DNA from: Ostrinia nubilalis
Taxonomy: Eukaryota > Arthropoda > Insecta > Lepidoptera > Crambidae
DNA length: 64,000 nt
Reading direction: 5' to 3'
Assembly (NCBI RefSeq): GCF_963855985.1
Contig: NC_087100.1
Location: forward strand, 6,297,001-6,361,000
This document shows, piece by piece, positions 57,142 through 64,000 of this stretch (positions are counted from its first letter, which is position 1; every line of letters begins with the position of its first letter). A program made the position numbers and the translations under genes. Below the pieces are notes generated by a model. It did not search any database. It saw nothing but the letters and a program-made list of their open reading frames with translations, and was not told where the DNA came from.

Positions 57142-59690
57142 CCGCCCCCGCCCACACGTCCCCGACGGAACTCGTGAGTGCGATAAAGCCTCGATCACAC
57201 CTACCGAGTGGACGGGCGAGACAGTAAAATGATACTAGGCCGAGAAAGTTGGGCGAGCGAGTCATCTACTCGAGCGCTCTGCGAAATGTTCATACACACC
57301 GAGTACTCGGCCGAGAGCACTGTCTCGCCCGTTTGCTCGGTACGTGTGATCAAAGCAAACGGGCGAGACAGTAAAATGTTTATTCGGTCGAGGCAGTTGG
57401 GTGAGCGAGTCATATACTCGAGCGCTCTTCCGAGCACTCGGCGTAATGTTCATACACACCGAGTACTCGGCCGAGAGCACTGTCTCGCCCGTTTGCTCGG
57501 TACGTGTGATCAAGGCATAAGGAACGGTGGCCGGCTGCCTGAGAGCTCTTGTAGCGTCTTGTACAGTCCGCGTCAAATAGATCGTGACACCTTTGGGTGT
57601 AGCTAAAAAGTTCGCAACACGTCTTTGTTACAATTGGAATAAGGTTGTTATCAACTTTTTGGTCACTTTGGTTGTCACGCACTATTTGACGCTGATTGTA
57701 CTTGAAAAAAAAAAAAAACTTCCTTCTATTCTTTTTGAACTATGTACGTGCTGATTATATTATCTTTACGTCGGCAGTACGTTTCTATTACGAAACCTTG
57801 CCAGCAAAACTAATACACAACTCCGTGTTTAAAATGGGATTAGTAACGTGATAGAATAAATGCAGAGATGTATATTGATAGAGCTTCGCGGCCAAGGTGT
57901 CATAAAGGGAAAATTGACACTCAAAACTTTTGGGCTCTTTTGGACACTCATCTCTGAAAGACGCTACAATTAGTGCTCAGTACGCAGAGTTGCCATAGTT
58001 CCTTACAATTTTAATATCGCACTATCGATCAAAATTAAAATACTGTTTAGTCATATTATAATAACTTACGTTGATTAAATACCTACTAAATCTAGAGTAA
58101 TTATATTATTATTCCTCGGAAATGAGGGGACGGACGCCGCGCTCGCACAGTTTAGTCTGCCCACGTTCATGTTCTTTTAGTCGCCTTTTAAGGCTTGGCT
58201 ACGTTTGTCAAAGGATTACTTAAAAAGCTAAAACTAAATAATCGTCATCGTCTGACTCACTGTAACTGTTCTAGTTGTTTTTCTTCCTATTTCTTTTCAT
58301 GTACTTTTGTACTATCAAAATCTTGAAGTCTGTTTCATGTCTCTATTTTCGCTCATTTATATTTAGATAAAGATAGCACGACGACCGTTTAAATAAAAAT
58401 GTAGTTGGGTCCTAAGAGGTTCCGTCAACGACTGGCGGCGACAGCAGCGCGAGCGCGCGCGTGGGCGGCGGCCGCGGCCGCGCCGATAGCGTACAGAGTG
58501 CCATCTGACCTATAGCTTAGAGTTTAGAGACGTTAGTGCTGCTTCGAACGAAGAAACGAATATTATTAATCGAAAATTAGGTGTAAGCGTGTAAGGAACA
58601 GGTTTAGTAGAAATACATATTTATTTAGACTGTCTGCAGTAAACCCTATATGCCGTATTTAATCTTTTGACAGGTGTTGCGTTTGAAACGATAAATTTAT
58701 TCGACGTTCCTACCTTTTGTATTAATTGTGTCAGGTTTTCTTAACATTCGGTGTGAATTGATGGACTGTAGAAAATTACTGGCTCAATCTAGTCATAAGA
58801 TGAATTGTAAACAGTTTGAAAGTCATGAAGTAACTCGACATTTTCTTAGAAATTTTCGTATAATATTAAGATTTATTAGAAAGTAATTTTCATGTAACTA
58901 TGTATTACTATGTCAAATCTATGTATTAACACTATGTAATTTATTTATATTTCGTAATCAGAAAGCAATGCAAATTGATTATGGTTACTTTGGCATTTAT
59001 TTTCAAAATGATTGCACAAAAGGTACTTAGAAATACGGTAACTTGTCGCTTGTTGCCAACCTTAGCATATAAAGTTTGTCATTAAAAATAGTCAAGTATC
59101 ATTTCATCAAGCACGTGATCTCATTTCATGTAAGGATACTAGCATCCATCCTGTCATCCGCATTCAGTATTTGTAGAGCAACAAATCGTTATCAGTCCTT
59201 GTAATGAAATGCAATCTTCATGATTTATTATACATTCCAACACTTTTTCTTGATAGTTGTTTCAGTGTGGGGTTTTTATGATTTAGAGAACTTTATAGTT
59301 TCATTAAGTGACATAAATATGATTTATCAGTGTTGTTGTCCGTGTGTGTTTGGTTCTTTAGCGGCCGTCATGTACATAGTCTCGAGCGTGGACTGAGTGG
59401 GGCTACGGGCGTGCTTGGACTGCTGCATGACTGGATGTACCCTGTACATTTAGTGTATTTATTTCAATTAAGATTAATATTAATATAAGTAGAGCCCATT
59501 AACCATTGCCAAAATTTAACAGTACTTTGTTTAATATTGTTGATTTTTAATTTACATTTCCCTTAAATTATTTTTATATTTAATTTGGGACCAAATTAAT
59601 TTATTATGACTTTTTACTTATTTTATGTATTTGGGTGTGTGTTCAGGAGAAAGATTTTTTATTTATAATTTAATAAACAAACCAAAGTCT
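57142..59690 (+). other. Spn 3' UTR (probable)
   Basis: After the stop at 57139-57141 there is no further coding exon. AATAAA at 59672-59677 is a plausible polyadenylation signal, giving a 3' UTR of about 2.5 kb. It contains a tandem/inverted repeat (57192-57520) and a GC-rich island (58430-58500). Confidence 0.55.
57192..57520. repeat. Duplicated hairpin-forming repeat in Spn 3' UTR
   Basis: Two units of roughly 160 bp. Each starts cgggcgagacagtaaaatg (57213 and 57360) and ends actgtctcgcccgtttgctc, which is the inverted copy of its start, so each unit folds on itself. The segment catacacaccgagtactcgg occurs in both. Confidence 0.75.
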
Positions 59691-60344
59691 ACATCATATT
59701 GTTTTTTACTGTTATTATTCAGTGTGAACAACATGTATAATATTATGAGATGGTGATGAAAATATAATCTGCAGTGTAAAATTGAGTTTTCTTTTTTTTA
59801 TGTGTGTAACTTGATGCATGTGCAGGCTATCAGATGATGATGACGTTTTAAAAAACATGCTAATGATGATTAATGTGTTCTGATGCTCTTCGCTTAAAAT
59901 AACTTGTGACCATTATTAAAAGAATTCCTGGTTTTCTTTTGGGAGATAATATTTTATTTATCCAACAGGTAACAAAGTAAAACAATTTACATTTAAAAAA
60001 ATGTGCTGTAATGAATTGGTGAAAGAATGAAGACAGGAGAGTAACTTTGCTCTTTAACTGTTAGGCAATCAATTTTATTTTGATATTGTGTAATTTGATT
60101 TGATTTCTATTCCTGTCTACTTTGTGACTATTGTGAATTACATAGGCATTCTGGGTTAACTTGTGAAAACAATGATTTCCTGTAGTCTGTAACAAACATC
60201 ATAAGTATCTATTCTCAAAACGTTATTTAAATAAATAAAAAATAATCCTTTAGAACTTAGAAGATACACTTTAACATCTCATCTTCTTTACATCACAACT
60301 AACGCATGTATGTACACTTGGAAGTTATTTTATGATCTCATTAT
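59691..60344. other. Convergent intergenic region Spn / PAK1IP1
   Basis: AT-rich, no exon recognised. Should hold the 3' end of the minus-strand PAK1IP1 transcript. Confidence 0.45.
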
Positions 60345-61718
60345 TTAATTACCTATTTTTTTTGTTTTATTTTTCTTATTACGTTTTCTCTTTTTAAATA
60401 TCTTTGATGGTGGTTCATCTGATTTGGTGTTTTCTGTTTCATCATCGTATGATATTCTCACAAAAGCTCCTGGTTTTCTTTTGCTTTGTTTAATGGTTAC
60501 ACTTTCAGCCTCAGAGTCTGAATTGGATTTAACACTTTCATCAATGTTATCTTGTTTTTTAATTTCGTCCTCATCATCTGATTGGTCTTCTTTTTTTATT
60601 AAATGGCTTTGCTCATTTAATGTTACACAAGTAACCCTGCATCCTGCATTATTTGAACAAATTTCTAATAAGTTTGATTCATTATCAAACCACACTTTCA
60701 GTTCTCCAGAACTTGATGCCGAGTACAAAGTGTTATTTTCATAATGCAAGCTCTTTACTCTCTGCTTATGAGCTTGAAAAGTTACAGCCTTTGTGTCGGA
60801 TACTGTCAAGGATATTATGTTGCCATTTTCTAAACCAACAAATAATCTGTCATCTGTAACCCACTGCACTGATGTTGGTTTTGAACTGCAACTGATATGC
60901 TTCTCCACTCCTGCTTTGCTTAAAGTCCAAAGATCAACACATTGCTGATGAACTAAAGAAAACCTGTCGCCTCCAGGTGAAAATTTAATTTCTGTAGGCA
61001 TTACAATTCCTTTGCTAGAAAGATTAATAGCAAATGCTGGACGCCCTTTGATCAAATTCCATGTCCTGAGAGTTTTGTCACCACCAATACTTAAAGCTAA
61101 TTTGTCTGAAGGATGAACTGCAATTGCTGTGACTGGTTGACCTGTGAGTAAAACAATTAATTTTGTAGTATGTCCAATAAAGTAAGTACAAATAAAACTT
61201 AAGACATTTTGAAATAAATATACAAATTACAAACCTCCATGTGCTTTTTTCCAAATTTTCTCAATTTGCCAGTTTCCTGTTCTTGTGACTATGATACTGC
61301 CGTCATCGCTTCCACTTACGAGGTGTGTGGCGCCGTGTGTGAAAGCAACCGCATTGACAGTTCCATCGTGGTTCATCAGTACTGTATGTTCTTTTCGAGT
61401 CTTCAGGTCTATCACGACAATTTTATCATCGGTGCCACCTGACGCCAGGAACCGACCAGCAACCGAAACACATCGAACTGAAGCAGTATGCGAATGGGTG
61501 GCGAAAGTTTGCTTAAATTTCTTTTCCTGAAACAAAAATACCAAATAAATATCGGCCATATAGTGGAAAGGATACTGAATAAATAAGTTTAATTTCAAAT
61601 GAAAAATTCTGTACTGCGTGGTAGGCAAGGGTTATAGGTTATTTCTTACTTCATTTTCGGATTTCAATGCATATCCAAGCAAAAATCCTTCATAAGTGCC
61701 CACAATTAACTCGTCCAT
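60345..61718 (-). CDS. PAK1IP1: PAK1IP1/Mak11-like WD40 protein (60S ribosome biogenesis)
   Basis: Nucleolar WD40 protein; the yeast counterpart Mak11 acts in 60S subunit assembly, and the mammalian one also binds PAK1. Three exons on the minus strand: 61650-61718, 61235-61526 and 60345-61141; 1,158 nt, 385 residues, frame intact. It begins MDELIVGTYEGFLLGYALK. WD repeats are recognisable by THSHTASVRCVSVAGRFLAS, GGTDDKIVVIDL, LVSGSDDGSIIV, and HPSDKLALSIGGDKTLRTWN, the last a signature of this family. Further blades include FQAHKQRVKSLHYENNTLYS and SGELKVW. The C-terminus is acidic then Lys-rich (KIFKKRKRNKKNKTKK), fitting a nucleolar localisation signal. Length matches the human protein (about 390). 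Confidence 0.92.
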
Positions 61719-62340
61719 TGTGGCTGTTTGATTTTGTTTGTTAGCGAGATAATGTATTGATCATTTATGTTTTAAAATACCCCACGCGCGGCCACAACAC
61801 TGCACAACACACTGTTTGTGACAAGCAAAGAGCATAAAAGAGTAAGAGACGGCACTCCATAGATATTTTTTGAGCTCACGCACACATATGCATTTTAGAG
61901 AACGACCCGCAAATCTTTACCAACCGCACAAACTACAGGCGGAGCTACCAACATAATGCCTTATTTTCTGACAGTATTAGTGACGTTCGTAATAACTTAT
62001 CGATTATCGATACTTTGCTAGGGTTGTAATTGCATATCGATATCTAGTATAGGAACCTTCAATATTTTAATGATTACTATTTTTATTTTATACTATGTGT
62101 AAGTAAAACGAAGTTTTGTAACGTAAATTATTTATTTCGAAATAAAATAGGTATATTACAATAAGTATTGAACATGACATAGCAGTTGTAGGCATGAGGA
62201 ATTATTGAAAATTATAACAAAGTACAGAAATGATAATTTTGTAAACTTTTATTTTCACAACTTTTTCTAAGAAAAAATAGGATTTTTATTTATAAACATC
62301 TTTAATTTTCTTATCAGCTGATCGAACCTCAGCCTCAAGA
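61719..62340. other. PAK1IP1 upstream region and intergenic DNA
   Basis: Contains the PAK1IP1 promoter next to 61718 (motif not resolved) and the 3' flank of the transposase-like gene. A cgattatcgata stretch at about 61999-62013 resembles a DREF/BEAF-type TATCGATA site, commonly near housekeeping promoters in insects, but its distance makes this weak. Confidence 0.4.
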
Positions 62341-63900
62341 TTACTTTTCAATGCTTTGTTGCTGTGCTTTTTTACTTTTGTCAGCAAAATTGTTTTCACT
62401 TTTTATGAAGCTGTCATTAATGATTTTACAACTTTTTCTTAGAAAAAGGTAACTTAATATTTTAAACATCTTATCATAAATTTCTTTATTATGTTGTTGA
62501 CATTTAAACCAACTAAAATTACAATTTGTACTCAACATTAAGAAAATGAATTTTCCAACATTTTCCATATATATCTGGTCGGCAATATGGTCATGATAAA
62601 ATTGTTTAGCTTCATTTACGGTGGTACATAATTGAATTGTTGGATAAACGAGACTTTTTTTATCATGCCACCATTCGCGAAGAGATATATATGCATACAA
62701 ATCATTGTCAACAGGAGTTTTCACGCTCAAACACTCTTCACAAATTAAACAAGAACTGTTCTGTAATAGTTTGGCAGCTAAATACCCGCTTACATATACT
62801 ACTGGTTGGTTTTCAAGGCTACACAAATTTTCAATGGGCTGTTCTAAGTTTTCAGGGTCCGGGATAGACAACACAGGATAAAATTCAGTGTCTGTGGAAT
62901 CTTGAACATTAATTTTTATTTCTGTTGTTTTTAAATTAGTTTTTAAAATGTCTTTATATTCCAGCATATGTTTATTGTTGTCTGCTTCACAATTAGCACT
63001 TCTGCTATGAGGCACTTTCAGCCCAGTAACCATGCTTGTTTTAAGCGCTGCAGTAAAGTGCGTGATAGTGGGATTTCTATTGGTTACACTGTGTTGCCTA
63101 ATGATTCCAAATAAGTTTTCCAGAGAGTCTTGGTTAAACTGTCTAAGGTTCATATATTTAAACCCTTCATTCTTTAACTTTTCCCAAATATCGTTTAAGG
63201 ATTTGATAGATATTTGATATCCCTTTACGCATTTAACATTTTTTAGTATCGTGTTTTCTGCTGTTATAAATTTTATGGTTTTTAACTTATCAGTATAAAA
63301 GGTCCAAGACTCAATGTGATTACTTGATGTGGAAACATTTTCCCGGATCCCTTTCTTTACGTCATTTAAAGATGATGGACCATTTGTACAATCAAATAGT
63401 TTATCTAACTGTTCAATCACAAATGCTGTATCATTGCAATCAGAAACTTCTTTCCATGCCATCATTTTTAAAATAGCTGCCACGGTATTACTCAGAGCAT
63501 GCGCAGCATACTTCACCCTCATCTTAGTTTTGAATGTTGGATTTACAATGGTACTATTCAGTTTTTTAATATTTAAAAAATTTCTGTTGTGTTCTTCTGC
63601 AACTACCTTCGCTATATTCCTTATTGTTTTTTTTTTGCATTTTGTAACTGTCGCCAAAGCCTCTTCTCTTTAATTGTAAATGTTGATGAAGTGTCTGTAA
63701 TAAAAACATTTCCATTAGTAAAAAAAAACAACATTAAAGCAAATTGAATTGAATATTGGTTTATTAATCAGCAATTTTACTTAGTTTTTTAAATTAGGTA
63801 TGTTTTATCTTACCTTTCATTTCAATGTTTTTCTTAGGTCTTTTATAACTGTGGACTAATATTTCTGCCTGTGCATCTTGATGGCAAATGTTTTTATCAT
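62341..63900 (-). pseudogene. P-element/THAP9-like transposase, partial, probably frameshifted
   Basis: Main open exon (about 63674-62341) has the C-terminal transposase signature FNQDSLENLFGIIRQHSVTN, then RNPTITHFTAALKT and the Cys-rich VYVSGYLAAKLLQNSSCLIC/CEECLSV block typical of P-superfamily transposases and vertebrate THAP9. An upstream exon at 63815-63900 reads DDKNICHQDAQAEILVHSYK, then KRPKKNIEMK and a gtaaga donor. From the good acceptor at about 63700 (tattacag) the frame runs KEKRLWRQLQNAKKK and hits a stop just after an A10 tract (63627-63636). The long frame is one base off, so one A appears missing. An alternative, poorer acceptor (aaagag) would restore frame without the Leu/Arg-rich helix. 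The N-terminal THAP domain would be beyond the right edge. Either a decayed transposon copy, a host-domesticated gene with a sequencing error, or a slippage site. Confidence 0.72.
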
Positions 63901-64000
63901 CTGAAATATTATAAATATGCAAATTAGTTTAAAATTTATTTTGTTGTTTTATGAAACATATTATTTCCAAATCAATCAATCATTATCAAGTTTTAAAAAA
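63901..64000. other. Intron upstream of transposase exon, to window edge
   Basis: AT-rich, non-coding. The acceptor (atttcag on the minus strand) at about 63901 supports an upstream exon outside the window. Confidence 0.4.

Noticed and set aside
57208..57606. 132-codon ORF after the Spn stop
   Set aside because: Arises from the duplicated hairpin repeat in the 3' UTR.

Overview
The window looks like a piece of a lepidopteran (moth or butterfly) nuclear genome. Introns and intergenic DNA are AT-rich, genes have many small exons with GT-AG introns, and the DNA is full of 3' ends of an RTE-type retrotransposon, foldback elements and short-TIR DNA transposons of kinds common in that order. All gene models below were assembled by hand from reading frame, splice signals and remembered family features. 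No search was run.

Layout, left to right. (1) <1-3016, minus: PMS2, the MutL-family mismatch-repair endonuclease, cut off by the left edge. (2) 4838-8053, plus: WBP2, seven exons, divergent from PMS2. (3) 10919-12912, plus: a tandem cluster of three small, Cys/Lys/Arg-rich paralogues that I cannot assign to a named family. All three end in a polybasic stretch followed by C-x-I-L, a CaaX-type geranylgeranylation signal. This is the best candidate here for an undescribed system. (4) 13-23 kb: transposon-rich gene desert. A 5,045-bp hAT-type element (17528-22572, perfect TIRs and 8-bp target duplication) holds a second element, which holds a second hAT-type element (18791-20406, also with an 8-bp target duplication), which holds a 103-bp-period satellite. 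(5) 23673-28499, minus: a secreted protein with four thyroglobulin type-1 modules, seven exons. (6) 29203-57141, plus: Spinophilin/Neurabin (Spn), 21 coding exons, 1,606 codons plus stop, with an RVxF PP1-docking site, a PDZ domain and a C-terminal SAM domain. Its introns carry many transposons, including a 2.5-kb palindrome, a Tc1-like element inside another palindrome, an inverted pair of repeats flanking exons 12-15, and a 136-bp tandem array built from exon 13 and its own splice donor. (7) 60345-61718, minus: PAK1IP1/Mak11-type WD40 ribosome-biogenesis protein. (8) 62341 to the right edge, minus: a P-element/THAP9-like transposase with a probable frameshift at an A10 tract.

The host genes (DNA repair, transcriptional co-activation, synaptic/actin scaffold, ribosome biogenesis, protease-inhibitor-like secreted protein) have no evident shared pathway. 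The only locally related set is the CaaX trio.
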